Shown here one piece after another: positions 50,225 through 58,993 of a stretch of DNA of 64,000 nt (its first letter is position 1; the number at the start of each line of letters is the position of its first letter). The translations under genes and the position numbers were made by a program. Origin of the DNA: JBOCEF01 sp050586345 (lineage in GTDB: Bacteria; Pseudomonadota; Alphaproteobacteria; Rhodobacterales; Rhodobacteraceae); assembly GCF_050586345.1 (NCBI RefSeq), contig NZ_JBOCEF010000022.1:1-64000 (forward strand), written 5' to 3'. The notes beneath the pieces were generated by a model. It did no database searches. It was not told where the DNA came from and saw only the letters and a list, made by a program, of their open reading frames with translations.

Positions 50225-52504
50225 ATGAAGATCGCCGTGCTGGGCGGGGGGCCGTCCGGGCTCTACTTCGCCATCTCGATGAAGCTGCGCGACGCCGCGC
50301 ACCAGATCGACGTCTACGAGCGCAACCGCGCCGACGACACCTTCGGCTGGGGCGTCGTGCTGTCGGACGAGACCATGCGCAACTTCGCGGGCAACGACCC
50401 CGTGTCGGACGAGATGATCCGCTCCAACTTCGCCTACTGGGACGACGTGAAGGTGATCCGGGGCGAGGAGAGCATGACCTCGGGCGGCCACGGCTTCTGC
50501 GGCATCGGCCGCAAGAAGCTGCTGCTGCTGCTGCAGGAGCGCGCGCGCCAGCTGGGCGTGAACCTCCACTTCGAGGCCGACACCGGCGAGGAGGCCATCG
50601 AGGCCCTGCGCGCCGAATGCGATCTCGTGGTCGCCTCGGACGGGCTGAACTCGAAGACGCGCACGCTCTACGCCGATCAGTTCAAGCCCGAGATCGACAT
50701 GCGCCGGAACCACTTCGTGTGGCTCGGCACGAAGGCGAAATTCGACGACGCCTTCACCTTCATCTTCGAGGAGACCGAGCACGGCTGGGTCTGGGCGCAC
50801 GCCTACCAGTTCGACGACGACACGGCGACCTTCATCGTCGAATGCGGGCCGGAGGCGTTCGAGGCGTTCGGCTTCGCGGACATGACCCAGGCCGAAAGCA
50901 TCGCGCTGTGCGAGAAGCTCTTCGCCCGGCACCTCGATGGTCACAGCCTGATGACCAACGCGAACCACATCCGCGGCTCGGCCTGGATCCGCTTCCCGCG
51001 GGTGACCTGCGAAAACTGGTACACCGGCAACGTGGTGCTGCTGGGCGACGCCTCGGCCACGGCGCATTTCTCCATCGGCTCGGGCTCGAAACTGGGCATG
51101 GAAAGCGCCATCGCCCTGGCCGACGAACTCCATGCCGGCAAGCCGCTGGAACAGGCGCTCCATGACTACCAGGAGGAGCGCAAGCTCCAGGTCCTGCGCG
51201 TCACCTCGGCCGCCCGCAACTCGACCGAGTGGTTCGAGGAGATCGAGCGTTACCTGCCCCTCGACATGATGCAGTTCAACTACGCGCTGCTCACCCGGTC
51301 CCAGCGCATCAGCCACGAGAACCTGCGCCTGCGCGACCCCGAATGGCTCGCCTCGGCCGAGGCGTGGTTCCAGGGCAAGGCGGGCGGCCAGGCGGCGCGC
51401 TCCCCGATGTTCGCGCCCTGGCAGATGCGCGGCATGGCGCTGAAGAACCGCGTCGTGGTGTCCCCGATGGCGCAGTACAAGGCGAAGGACGGGAACCCGA
51501 CCGACTGGCATTTCGTGCATTACGCCGAGCGCGCCAAGGGCGGCGCGGGCCTCGTCTTCACCGAGATGCTGTGCGTGAGCATGGAGGGCCGCATCACCCC
51601 CGGCTGCCCCTGCCTGACGGACGCGCAGGTCCCCGCCTGGGCGCGCCTGGCCGAGTTCGTCCATGCCGAGACGGACGCCAAGATCTGCGCCCAGATCGGC
51701 CATGCGGGCCGCAAGGGCTCGACCCGCCTCGCCTGGGACGGGATCGACCAGCCGCTGCCGGAAGGCAACTGGCCGCTCCTCTCCGCCTCCGCCATCCCGC
51801 TGATGGAGGGGAACGTGGTCCCGAAGGCCATGGACCGCGCCGACATGGACCGGGTGAAGGGTGAATTCGTCGCCGCCGTGCAGGCCGCCGACAAGGCCGG
51901 CTTCGACATGATCGAGATGCACGCAGCCCATGGCTACCTGCTCGCCAGCTTCCTGTCCCCCGTCACCAACAAGCGCGAGGACGCGTACGGCGGCAGCCTC
52001 GAGAACCGCCTGCGCTTCCCCCTCGAAGTGTTCAACGCCATGCGCGCCGCCTGGCCCGAGGCCAGGCCGATGACGGTGCGCATCTCGGCCCATGACTGGA
52101 TGGGCGACGAGGGCGTGACCCCGGAAGAGGCCGTCCACATCGCCGCCGCCTTCAAATCCGCCGGGGCGGATGCGATCAACGTCTCCTCGGGCCAGACCGA
52201 CAAGGCCGAGCAGCCGATTTATGGCCGCATGTTCCAGGCCCCGTTCTCGGACCGCATCCGCAACGAGCTTTCGGTCCCCACCATGGTCGCGGGCAACATC
52301 TATGAGCCGGACCACGTCAACTCGATCCTGATGGCGGGGCGCGCGGACCTGGTGCTGCTGGCCCGCCCGCATCTCGCCGATCCCTACTGGACGCTGCACG
52401 CGGCGGTGGAGCTTGGCGACGGTGCGCAGGACTGGCCCGCGCCGTACGAGGGCGGGCGGCGGCAGGCGATCACCCTCGCCGAACGCGCCAAGGCGATGGC
52501 ATGA
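50225..52504 (+). CDS. 2-aminobenzoyl-CoA monooxygenase/reductase (salicylyl-CoA hydroxylase / OYE two-domain enzyme)
   Basis: This 759-residue bifunctional flavoenzyme has an N-terminal group A monooxygenase (1-395), with FAD motif GGGPSGLYFAI and GDASATAHFSIGSGSKLG. Its C-terminal old-yellow-enzyme domain (about 398-759) has MRGMALKNRVVVSPMAQY, CAQIGHAGRKGS, HAAHGYLLASFLSP with the following NRLRFPLEV, and ADLVLLARPHLADPYW. This arrangement is that of 2-aminobenzoyl-CoA monooxygenase/reductase of Azoarcus evansii, which hydroxylates and partly reduces the ring to a cyclohexenone-CoA without ring cleavage. Databases often label it bifunctional salicylyl-CoA 5-hydroxylase/oxidoreductase. The start at 50225 is placed just before the FAD motif. 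Downstream SDR, thioesterase and RidA genes overlap by ATGA, giving a tight operon. Confidence 0.9.
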   Translation: MKIAVLGGGPSGLYFAISMKLRDAAHQIDVYERNRADDTFGWGVVLSDETMRNFAGNDPVSDEMIRSNFAYWDDVKVIRGEESMTSGGHGFCGIGRKKLLLLLQERARQLGVNLHFEADTGEEAIEALRAECDLVVASDGLNSKTRTLYADQFKPEIDMRRNHFVWLGTKAKFDDAFTFIFEETEHGWVWAHAYQFDDDTATFIVECGPEAFEAFGFADMTQAESIALCEKLFARHLDGHSLMTNANHIRGSAWIRFPRVTCENWYTGNVVLLGDASATAHFSIGSGSKLGMESAIALADELHAGKPLEQALHDYQEERKLQVLRVTSAARNSTEWFEEIERYLPLDMMQFNYALLTRSQRISHENLRLRDPEWLASAEAWFQGKAGGQAARSPMFAPWQMRGMALKNRVVVSPMAQYKAKDGNPTDWHFVHYAERAKGGAGLVFTEMLCVSMEGRITPGCPCLTDAQVPAWARLAEFVHAETDAKICAQIGHAGRKGSTRLAWDGIDQPLPEGNWPLLSASAIPLMEGNVVPKAMDRADMDRVKGEFVAAVQAADKAGFDMIEMHAAHGYLLASFLSPVTNKREDAYGGSLENRLRFPLEVFNAMRAAWPEARPMTVRISAHDWMGDEGVTPEEAVHIAAAFKSAGADAINVSSGQTDKAEQPIYGRMFQAPFSDRIRNELSVPTMVAGNIYEPDHVNSILMAGRADLVLLARPHLADPYWTLHAAVELGDGAQDWPAPYEGGRRQAITLAERAKAMA

Positions 52505-53286
52505 GCGGGGCGGATGCCGGGGGCGCCCCCGGCCCCCTTTCCGGCCCCCTCTCGGGCAAATCCGCGCTGGTGACCGGCGGCGGCTCGGGCGTCGGCGCGG
52601 CCATCGCCGCGGCGCTCGCCGGGGCGGGGGCGTCCGTCACCATCTGCGGGCGCCGCGAGGGGCCGCTGGCCGAGACCGCCGCCCGCATCGGCGCGACGCC
52701 CCTTGTCTGCGACGTGACGGACGAGGCCGCCCTCGCCGCCCTCTTCGCCGAGGCGGGCGGCTTCGACATCGTCATCGCCAATGCCGGGGCCTCCGAAAGC
52801 GCGCCCTTCGCGAAAACCTCGCTCTCGGCGTTCCGGCGGATGATGGACTCCAACCTCACCTCCGCCTTCCTCACCCTGCGGGAAGGCCTGCGAGGCATGG
52901 AGTCCCGCCCCTGGGGCCGCCTGGTCGCCATCGCCTCCACCGCCGGGGTGAAGGGCGCGGCCTACGTGGCGCCCTATGCCGCGGCCAAGCACGGGGTGGT
53001 GGGACTGGTCCGCTCCGCCGCGCAGGAGGTCGCGCGCAAGGGGATCACCGTCAACGCCCTCTGCCCCGGCTTCCTGGATACGGAGATGACCGACCGCTCC
53101 ATCGCCAACATCGCCGCCACCACCGGCCGCAGCCCGGACCAGGCCCGCGCGGCGCTGGAGGCCGTGAGCCCCATGCGCCGCCTCGTCCCCCCCGAGGATG
53201 TGGCCGAGGCGGTCCTGTGGCTCTGCGCCCCCGGCTCCTCCATGGTCACCGGCCAGGCGATCCCGATCTGCGGAGGGGAGACATGA
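52501..53286 (+). CDS. SDR of the 2-aminobenzoyl-CoA operon
   Basis: This 261-residue SDR has TGGGSGVG cofactor motif, IANAGAS in place of NNAG, catalytic Ser in AIASTAG and Tyr/Lys in YAAAKHG. Its start is inside the stop of the monooxygenase/reductase gene and its stop overlaps the thioesterase start, so the three are co-translated. It likely oxidises or reduces the hydroxyl/keto group on the partly reduced ring CoA, a step still poorly described in this pathway. The cofactor-loop variant does not remove any catalytic residue. Confidence 0.88.
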   Translation: MSGADAGGAPGPLSGPLSGKSALVTGGGSGVGAAIAAALAGAGASVTICGRREGPLAETAARIGATPLVCDVTDEAALAALFAEAGGFDIVIANAGASESAPFAKTSLSAFRRMMDSNLTSAFLTLREGLRGMESRPWGRLVAIASTAGVKGAAYVAPYAAAKHGVVGLVRSAAQEVARKGITVNALCPGFLDTEMTDRSIANIAATTGRSPDQARAALEAVSPMRRLVPPEDVAEAVLWLCAPGSSMVTGQAIPICGGET

Positions 53287-53750
53287 CCCGCTTCTCCATC
53301 CGCCGCCAGGTCGAGTTCAACCACTGCGACCCCGCCGGCCTCGTGTTCTATCCGCGCTATTACGAGATGATCTCGGCGCTGGTCGAACGCTTCTTCGCAG
53401 AAGGCCTCGGCCATGACTGGTGCGAGATGGGCGATGCGGGCCTCTGCACCCCCATGGGCAAGATCGAGACGCGCTTCACCGCGCCCTCGCGCCTCGGGGA
53501 CTGGCTCACGCTCTCGTTGGCCGTCTCCCGGCTCGGCCGCGCCTCGGTCGGCTTCGACCTCATGTGCGAGACCGCGGGCGGCCCCCGCTTCACCGGGTCC
53601 GCCACCTCGATCTGCGCCGACATGAAGGCGGGGCGGGCCCAGCCCTGGCCCGGGCCGATCCGCGCCGCCTTCACCCCCTGGCTTCCCATTCCCGGCGACG
53701 CCTCCTCCCCCGCCGCCGCCCCCGATATGCAGAAAGCAGCTTTCCGATGA
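53283..53750 (+). CDS. 4HBT-family acyl-CoA thioesterase
   Basis: This 155-residue hotdog protein has VEFNHCDPAGLVFYPRYYEM, the classical 4-hydroxybenzoyl-CoA thioesterase motif with its Asp, followed by KIETRFTAPSRLGD. It overlaps the SDR before and the RidA gene after. It probably hydrolyses the CoA thioester of a ring intermediate. The window has two different 4HBT proteins in this pathway, on either side of the monooxygenase/reductase. Confidence 0.9.
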   Translation: MTRFSIRRQVEFNHCDPAGLVFYPRYYEMISALVERFFAEGLGHDWCEMGDAGLCTPMGKIETRFTAPSRLGDWLTLSLAVSRLGRASVGFDLMCETAGGPRFTGSATSICADMKAGRAQPWPGPIRAAFTPWLPIPGDASSPAAAPDMQKAAFR

Positions 53751-54160
53751 CCGACATGTCCCCCCACCGTTTCCTCAACCCCGACGACTGGACCCCGCCG
53801 CGCGGCTATGCCAACGGCGTGGTCTCGGAAGGGCGCATGCTGTTCACCGGCGGGCTGGTCGGCTGGAACGCCGAACAGAAGTTCGAGCGCACCGACCTCG
53901 TCGGCCAGTTCGAACAGGTGCTGGAGAACATCGTCGCCGTCCTCGAATGCGGCGGCGCGCGCCCCGAGCACCTGGTGCGGCTGACCTGGTACATCACCGA
54001 CCGGGACGAGTACCTCGCGAACACGCGCGAGCTGGGCGCGGTCTACCGCCGGATCCTCGGGCGCCACTTCCCCGCCATGGCCGTGGTGCAGGTCGTGGCG
54101 CTGATGGAGGAGGCCGCGAAGATCGAGATCGAGGCCACCGCCGTCATCCCCCACGCCTGA
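53747..54160 (+). CDS. RidA-family protein of the 2-aminobenzoyl-CoA operon
   Basis: This 137-residue RidA-type protein has GRMLFTGGLVGWNAEQKF, QFEQVLENIVAVLECGGA and LVRLTWYITDRDEYLA; a later AVVQVVALMEEAAKIEIEA strand closes the fold. The canonical Arg of catalytic RidA proteins is not obvious in the AMAVVQ strand, so it may belong to another RidA subgroup. It overlaps the thioesterase gene by four bases. Since the monooxygenase/reductase product has an amino-enone, an enamine/imine hydrolase is chemically sensible here. A terminator follows at 54202. Confidence 0.85.
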   Translation: MTDMSPHRFLNPDDWTPPRGYANGVVSEGRMLFTGGLVGWNAEQKFERTDLVGQFEQVLENIVAVLECGGARPEHLVRLTWYITDRDEYLANTRELGAVYRRILGRHFPAMAVVQVVALMEEAAKIEIEATAVIPHA

Positions 54161-54201
54161 CCTTCGCGCCGGGCGCCGCCCGCCGAAGGCCCATGCCGCC
54201 C

Positions 54202-54230
54202 CCCCCCCGCGCCCGCCGCGGGGGGGTTTT
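54202..54230 (+). terminator. Terminator of the 2-aminobenzoyl-CoA operon
   Basis: Arms CCCCCCCGCG (54202-54211) and CGCGGGGGGG (54217-54226) with a five-base loop are followed by TTTT. They lie 41 bp after the RidA stop. Confidence 0.82.
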
Positions 54231-54429
54231 GCGTGCGCGCCCGCGCGACGGGCGGCTTTCCCCCGCGGCAAGGGCGGCGCTCATGACGATCCCTCATGGC
54301 GTTCAGTGGCGCGGGCGGGCTGATCCGGGGCCCCGCGCGCGCCACGTTCTGCACCGAGGGCGGCGGGCCCCCTCCCCTCCTCCCCCCCCGCGCCGCCGCG
54401 ATCCGACGCACAGAAGGAAAGGCCCCGCC

Positions 54430-55197
54430 ATGCGCAAGATGCTCCAGGGACAGACCGCCATCATCACCGGCGCCAGCAAGGGGATCGGCCGCGCCATCGC
54501 CGAACTCTTCGCCGAGGAAGGCGCCAATGTCGTCATCACCGCCCGCCACGAGGGCCCGCTCAACGACACCGCCGAGGCGATCCGCGCAAGCGGCGGCCAG
54601 GCGCTGGCCGTGACCGCCGACAGCGCCGACCCGGACGCCCCCTCGGCCGTGTTCAAGGCCGCCATCGACGCCTTCGGCGAGGTCGACATCATGGTCAACA
54701 ACGCCGGGGTCGGCGAGATGTTCGCGGTCGAGAAGACCACCGACGATCATTTCCAGCAGATCATGGACATCAACCTCGTCGGCCCGTTCCGCTTCTGCCG
54801 CGAGGCGATCAACCACATGATGCCGCGGGGCGAGGGGCGGATCATCAATGTCAGCTCGGTCAACGGCACGACCCCGATCTGCGGCGTCGCCTACACGACC
54901 ACCAAGGGCGGCATCAACACCATGACCCTCAACATCGCCATGCGCCTGTCGGGCACGAAGATCCGCTGCAACGCCATCGCGCCGGGCGTCACCGACACCG
55001 ACGCCGCCCGCGCCTGGGCGGCGGGCGAACAGGAAGGCGGCGGCGAGATGCTGGAGTTCTCGGACAAGTACACCAACACCACCGTCCCCTCGACCGAACC
55101 GATCGACCAGGCCTATGCCGCGCTCTACCTCGCGTCCGACATGGGCCGGGCGGTCACCGGCCAGGTGATCCAGGTCGATAACGGCCAGTTCCTCTGA
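54430..55197 (+). CDS. Short-chain dehydrogenase (single gene)
   Basis: This 255-residue classical SDR has TGASKGIG, VNNAGVG, catalytic Ser in NVSSVNG and Tyr/Lys in YTTTKGG. The start ATG at 54430 has GAAGGAAAGG upstream. It lies 269 bp after the previous operon and beyond a terminator, so it is its own unit. No substrate can be assigned; it may belong to the aromatic region or act separately. The gap before it holds the terminator and a GC-rich stretch in which I see no gene. Confidence 0.88.
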   Translation: MRKMLQGQTAIITGASKGIGRAIAELFAEEGANVVITARHEGPLNDTAEAIRASGGQALAVTADSADPDAPSAVFKAAIDAFGEVDIMVNNAGVGEMFAVEKTTDDHFQQIMDINLVGPFRFCREAINHMMPRGEGRIINVSSVNGTTPICGVAYTTTKGGINTMTLNIAMRLSGTKIRCNAIAPGVTDTDAARAWAAGEQEGGGEMLEFSDKYTNTTVPSTEPIDQAYAALYLASDMGRAVTGQVIQVDNGQFL

Positions 55198-55234
55198 AGA
55201 CCGCGCGCGGGGGGCCGGGGGCGCCGGGCGCCGC

Positions 55235-56071
55235 TCAGCCCCCGCGCAGCCGCCGCAGCAGCCCCAGCGCCGCCATCCTGAGGCGCGAGCGCAGCAGCCG
55301 CGATCCATAGGCCGCCAGCAGCGCCCCCCTGCCCGCCCGGGCCGGGGGGTGCGCGCGCAGGTGCCGGGCCATGGAGCGGAACAGCTCCGCATAGGGCCGC
55401 CCCGTCGCGTAGCGGTCCGAGATCCGCGCCCCGTCATGCATCCGGTAGTGATAGAGCGCCTCGGGCACGTAGCTGTAATCGGGCATCCCCGACAGCGCCC
55501 GCAGCATGAAGTCGAGGTCCTGCATCCGGTCCAGCGCCGTGTTCCAGCGCATCCCCGCCGGCAGCGCCGCGCGGCGGAAGATGATGGCGGAGTTGGAGGG
55601 GCTGCGGAACCCGGTGACGAAGGCCTCGGGCGGGTAGTCGTTCGACACCCGGCGCAGCGGGCGCCCGTCGGCGTCCACCACCAGGTAATCGGCGATGCAG
55701 CAGGACGTCCCTTCCCGCTCCATCGCGCCGATCTGGGTCGAGAGCTTTTCGGGCGGGATCGCGTCGTCGGAATCGAGGAACAGCAGGAAGGCGCCCGCGG
55801 CCATCTCCATCCCCCGGTTGCGCGCCGCGCAGGCGCCGGCATTGGCCTGGCGGACGGCGCGCACCGCCTTGCCCGGCGGATGCGCCGCCGCCGCCAGCGC
55901 CGTGCACAGCGCGAAGCTGTCATCGGTGGAGCCGTCATCGACCAGGATCACCTCCACCGCCCCGTAATCCTGCGCAAGGCAGCTTTGCACCGTCGCGCCA
56001 AGCTCCGCCGCCCGGTTGTAGACCGGGATGACGATGGAGCAGAGCGGCGGCGGGGCGGCGGCGGCGGTCAT
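55235..56071 (-). CDS. Family 2 glycosyltransferase
   Basis: This 278-residue GT-A glycosyltransferase has CSIVIPVYNRAAELGATVQS, the nucleotide-binding DDGSTDDS and metal-binding FLDSDDAIPPEK. It transfers a sugar in surface polysaccharide or glycoconjugate assembly at the membrane face. The start at 56069-56071 was chosen at the fold boundary, as the longer frame adds a Pro/Arg-rich stretch. It stands apart from, but on the same strand as, the downstream sugar cluster. Confidence 0.88.
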   Translation of the reverse strand: MTAAAAPPPLCSIVIPVYNRAAELGATVQSCLAQDYGAVEVILVDDGSTDDSFALCTALAAAAHPPGKAVRAVRQANAGACAARNRGMEMAAGAFLLFLDSDDAIPPEKLSTQIGAMEREGTSCCIADYLVVDADGRPLRRVSNDYPPEAFVTGFRSPSNSAIIFRRAALPAGMRWNTALDRMQDLDFMLRALSGMPDYSYVPEALYHYRMHDGARISDRYATGRPYAELFRSMARHLRAHPPARAGRGALLAAYGSRLLRSRLRMAALGLLRRLRGG

Positions 56072-56090
56072 CGGCGGGGCGGGCCTTCGG

Positions 56091-56124
56091 GCGCGGGCGG
56101 CGGGGATGCCGGCGGCGGGGATGC
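56091..56124. repeat. Short tandem repeat upstream of a glycosyltransferase
   Basis: CGGCGGGGATGC occurs twice in immediate succession (about 56099-56124), extended by a degenerate copy. It lies in the 266-bp gap between the glycosyltransferase and the methyltransferase genes, where I see no gene. Confidence 0.55.
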
Positions 56125-56337
56125 GGTGGGCGGGGCCCCGGCCGCGGGGAGGCGGGCGGCGGGGACGGGCTCGGCGGGACAGGGGCCCCAAGTCTTGACC
56201 CGAAACCGCCCGCCGCGCGACGGGGCGTCCCGCCGCGGCGCGGCCCCCTTCCCCTTCGCCCGCCGCTGGGGCATCGTTCGCGGGCGCGCCCGGGACGGAC
56301 CCGGGGACCGGCGCCGACCGCGGGGGGGGGATCAAGC

Positions 56338-57048
56338 ATGACCAGCAGCGCCAGGATGGCCGCGCGCAGGGTTCTTCGGGCGCTCAGGCCCGCCCGGACG
56401 GTGCGCCATTGCCCGATCTGCGGCTGGCGCGGCGCCCGGTTCGACACCGGCGGCACGGCGGCCAAGCAGCGGATCGACGCGCGCTGCCCCGGCTGCGGCG
56501 GGTTCGAACGCCACCGCCTCGCCTATCACGTGGCCGAAACCGCCGCCGAGCTCGACTTCTCGCGCGTGCTGCATGTCGCGCCGGAACGCGAGCTGTCGAA
56601 ATGGCTCCGCGGCAAGGCGGCGGAGTACCTGAGCATCGACCTCTACAACGAGGCGATGGCGAAGATGGACGTCACAGACCTCGAGCTCGAGGACGGGTCC
56701 TACACGCTGTTCTGGGCCTCGCACGTGCTCGAACACGTCCCCGAGGACCGCAAGGCCATCGCCGAGATCCACCGCGTCCTCGCCCCCGGCGGCAAGGCGG
56801 TGATCCAGGTGCCGATCTGGCGGCTGAAGACCTTCGAGGACCCCTCCGCCACCACCCCCGAGCGGCGGCTGGAGCTGTTCTACCAGGACGATCACGTCCG
56901 GCTTTACGGCCTCGACATCATGGAGCGGTTCGAGGCCCAGGGCTTCCGCGCCGAGGTGGTCCGGGCGCAGGATTTCGGGCCCGAGACGCTGCTGACGCTC
57001 GGGCTGTCCTTCGCCTCGACCGACGAGGTGTTCATCTTCACCAAGTGA
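56338..57048 (+). CDS. SAM-dependent methyltransferase with an N-terminal zinc ribbon
   Basis: This 236-residue protein starts with two Cys pairs (CPICGW about 25-30 and CPGCGG about 50-55) that form a zinc ribbon. A class I methyltransferase domain follows: FSRVLHVAPERELSKWL, MDVTDLELEDGSYTLFWASH, the HVLEHVPEDRKAI motif and VLAPGGKAVIQVP. It probably methylates a sugar in the polysaccharide pathway. The ATG at 56338 follows a G-rich stretch; the Met six codons later is an alternative. The gene is on the opposite strand from the cluster and convergent with the next glycosyltransferase. Confidence 0.86.
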   Translation: MTSSARMAARRVLRALRPARTVRHCPICGWRGARFDTGGTAAKQRIDARCPGCGGFERHRLAYHVAETAAELDFSRVLHVAPERELSKWLRGKAAEYLSIDLYNEAMAKMDVTDLELEDGSYTLFWASHVLEHVPEDRKAIAEIHRVLAPGGKAVIQVPIWRLKTFEDPSATTPERRLELFYQDDHVRLYGLDIMERFEAQGFRAEVVRAQDFGPETLLTLGLSFASTDEVFIFTK

Positions 57049-57068
57049 TGGGCGGCGCCGCGCCCCCC

Positions 57069-57935
57069 TCAGCCCCGCGCCGCGCGCCAGGCCTTCAGGC
57101 GGCGATAGAGCAGGTAGGGCGGCCACCAGGCCGCGTGCAGCGCGGCGACCCAGGCCCGCCGCAGCCCCCCCGCGCCGGGGCGGTGCAGGGCGTGGATCCG
57201 CCGCTCCTCGCCCAGCCGGCGCGCCACCGAGGGCCAGTCGCGGCGCGAGCTGACGCCGCCGTCATCCATCGTCGCCAGCACGCCCCCCGGCAGGCGGCAG
57301 CGCGCCCCGGCCCGCATCGCGCGCAGGAAGAACTCGTAATCCATCGCCACCCGCCAGCCGCCGTCGAAGCCGCCGATCCGCTCGAACAGCGCCCGGCGGC
57401 AGAAGGCGCCCTGGTGGGGGATGGTGGTCTTCAGCTCGGTCTTCAGCCACAGGCCGGTGGCGCGGTAGGGCCGCCGCTCCGGGCCGATGGCGACGTCGCA
57501 GGACACGATCTGCTCGCCCGCCGCCGCCGCCGCGTGCAGGGCGGGGACGACACGGGCCAGCGCGTCCGGCCCGTCGAACAGGTCCCCGGCATGGAGGAAC
57601 AGGATCCACTCGCCCCGCGCCAGCGCCGCGCCCTTGTTCATCGCGTCGGCGATGCCGCCGTCGGGCTCCGAGATCCAGCGGATCCCCTCGCGCCCCGCCA
57701 GCCACTCGGCCGTCCCGTCGGTCGAGCCGCCGTCGATCACGACATGCTCCACCGCGCCCGGCTCCACCGCGCCCGCCTCCACCGCGCCCGGGCCGCCCGC
57801 GCCCAGGGCCTGGGCGGCGACGCTTTCGGCGGTGCGCACGACCCCCGCGCGCACGTTGAAGGCCGCGGTGACGACCGAGACGAGCGGGCGCGGCGCCTCC
57901 GGCTCCGCGACCGGCGGGATCGGCGGCGCGCTCAT
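57069..57935 (-). CDS. Family 2 glycosyltransferase with an inserted GAVE repeat
   Basis: This 288-residue GT-A glycosyltransferase has VSVVTAAFNV and IDGGSTDGT, ISEPDGGIADAMNKG and LFLHAGDLFDG. Between AESVAAQA and EHVVIDGG, where most relatives have only a few residues, lies GAGGPGAVEAGAVEPGAV. This insertion comes from three 15-bp tandem repeats. The start overlaps the stop of the fcl gene (ATGA at 57932-57935). It is likely to transfer fucose or another sugar in the adjacent pathway. Confidence 0.88.
   Translation of the reverse strand: MSAPPIPPVAEPEAPRPLVSVVTAAFNVRAGVVRTAESVAAQALGAGGPGAVEAGAVEPGAVEHVVIDGGSTDGTAEWLAGREGIRWISEPDGGIADAMNKGAALARGEWILFLHAGDLFDGPDALARVVPALHAAAAAGEQIVSCDVAIGPERRPYRATGLWLKTELKTTIPHQGAFCRRALFERIGGFDGGWRVAMDYEFFLRAMRAGARCRLPGGVLATMDDGGVSSRRDWPSVARRLGEERRIHALHRPGAGGLRRAWVAALHAAWWPPYLLYRRLKAWRAARG
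57747..57791. repeat. Three tandem 15-bp repeats inside a glycosyltransferase gene
   Basis: CTCCACCGCGCCCGG, CTCCACCGCGCCCGC and CTCCACCGCGCCCGG follow each other exactly, with one mismatch. On the coding strand they encode GAVE-type pentapeptides in frame. The unit length keeps the frame, so copy-number change would not break the protein. Confidence 0.9.
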
Positions 57936-58993
57936 CGCGGCGCGCCGCCCCTTGCGCCGTCCCGGGCCCCGCCCCGGGCGCCGCCCCGGGCGCCGAACGG
58001 GTCGTCCATCGCGGCCAGCGCGTCATGCAGCGCCTGCATCCCCGCCTCCAGCCCGATCGAGGGCCGCCAGCCGAGCGCCGCCATCCGCCCCACGTCCAGC
58101 CGCTTCAGCGGCGTGCCGTCGGGTTTCGACAGATCCCGCGTGACCTCGCCCGTCATCCCCGCGACCTTCATCGCCAGCCGCGCCAGCTCGAGGATCGAGA
58201 CATCCTCGCCGCAGCCGAGATTCACCGTCCCCGCGTCGGAATAGCGTGTCATCAGGTGCACCAGCCCGTCGGCGCAGTCGTCGACATGCAGGAACTCGCG
58301 CCGCGGCGACCCGGTGCCCCAGATCTCGATGCTCTCGCGCCCCGCCGCCTTCGCCTCCATCGCCTTGCGCAGCAGGGCCGGCAGCACGTGGCTCCCCTCC
58401 GGGTCGTAATTGTCGCCCGGCCCGTAAAGGTTGGTGGGCATGGCCGAGATGAAGTCGCAGCCATGCTCGGCCCGGTAGGTCTCGGCCAGCTTCAGCCCGG
58501 CGATCTTGGCGATGGCGTAGCCCTCGTTGGTCTTCTCCAGCGGGCCGGTCAGCAGCGCGTCCTCGGTGATCGGCTGCGCCGCGTCGCGCGGATAGATGCA
58601 GGAGGAGCCGAGGAACAGCATCTTCTCCACGCCCGCCGCCCGCGCCGCCTCGGTGACGCTCGCCGCGATCATCAGGTTCTCGTACAGGAACGTGGCCGGG
58701 CGCGCGGCGTTGGCGAGGATCCCGCCGACGCGCGCCGCGGCCATGAACACCGCGTCAGGGCGCGCGCGCGTCATGAAGGCCAGCGTCGCGGCGGGATCGC
58801 GCAGGTCCAGCGTCTCGCGCCCCGCGGTCAGCACCTCGCACTCCTCGGCGGCGAGGCGCCGGACCAGCGCGGCGCCGACCATGCCGCGATGCCCGGCCAC
58901 GAAGACCCGCTTGCCGCGCAGCGAGTAGAGGGGGGCGGGGGCCGCCTCGGCTTGGGCGGTCCCGGCGGCGGGGGCCTCGGTCCGGTCAGTCAT
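57932..58993 (-). CDS. fcl: GDP-L-fucose synthase
   Basis: This 353-residue extended SDR has an N-terminal VAGHRGMVGAALVRR, catalytic Ser/Tyr/Lys in LFLGSSCIYP and NEGYAIAKIAG, then NLYGPGDNYDPEGSHVLPAL and GTGSPRREFLHVDD. It epimerises and reduces GDP-4-keto-6-deoxymannose to GDP-L-fucose using NADPH. The C-terminus ends in a low-complexity GARGGARGGARDGARGGA tail from GC-rich repeats, not present in usual family members. It overlaps gmd by eight bases, the classical pairing for GDP-fucose synthesis. Confidence 0.95.
   Translation of the reverse strand: MTDRTEAPAAGTAQAEAAPAPLYSLRGKRVFVAGHRGMVGAALVRRLAAEECEVLTAGRETLDLRDPAATLAFMTRARPDAVFMAAARVGGILANAARPATFLYENLMIAASVTEAARAAGVEKMLFLGSSCIYPRDAAQPITEDALLTGPLEKTNEGYAIAKIAGLKLAETYRAEHGCDFISAMPTNLYGPGDNYDPEGSHVLPALLRKAMEAKAAGRESIEIWGTGSPRREFLHVDDCADGLVHLMTRYSDAGTVNLGCGEDVSILELARLAMKVAGMTGEVTRDLSKPDGTPLKRLDVGRMAALGWRPSIGLEAGMQALHDALAAMDDPFGARGGARGGARDGARGGAPR

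Noticed and set aside
50225..52504. Two separate genes (a hydroxylase and an old-yellow-enzyme) fused by a sequencing error
   Set aside because: The two-domain architecture is a known natural enzyme type, and the frame, length and linker are as expected.
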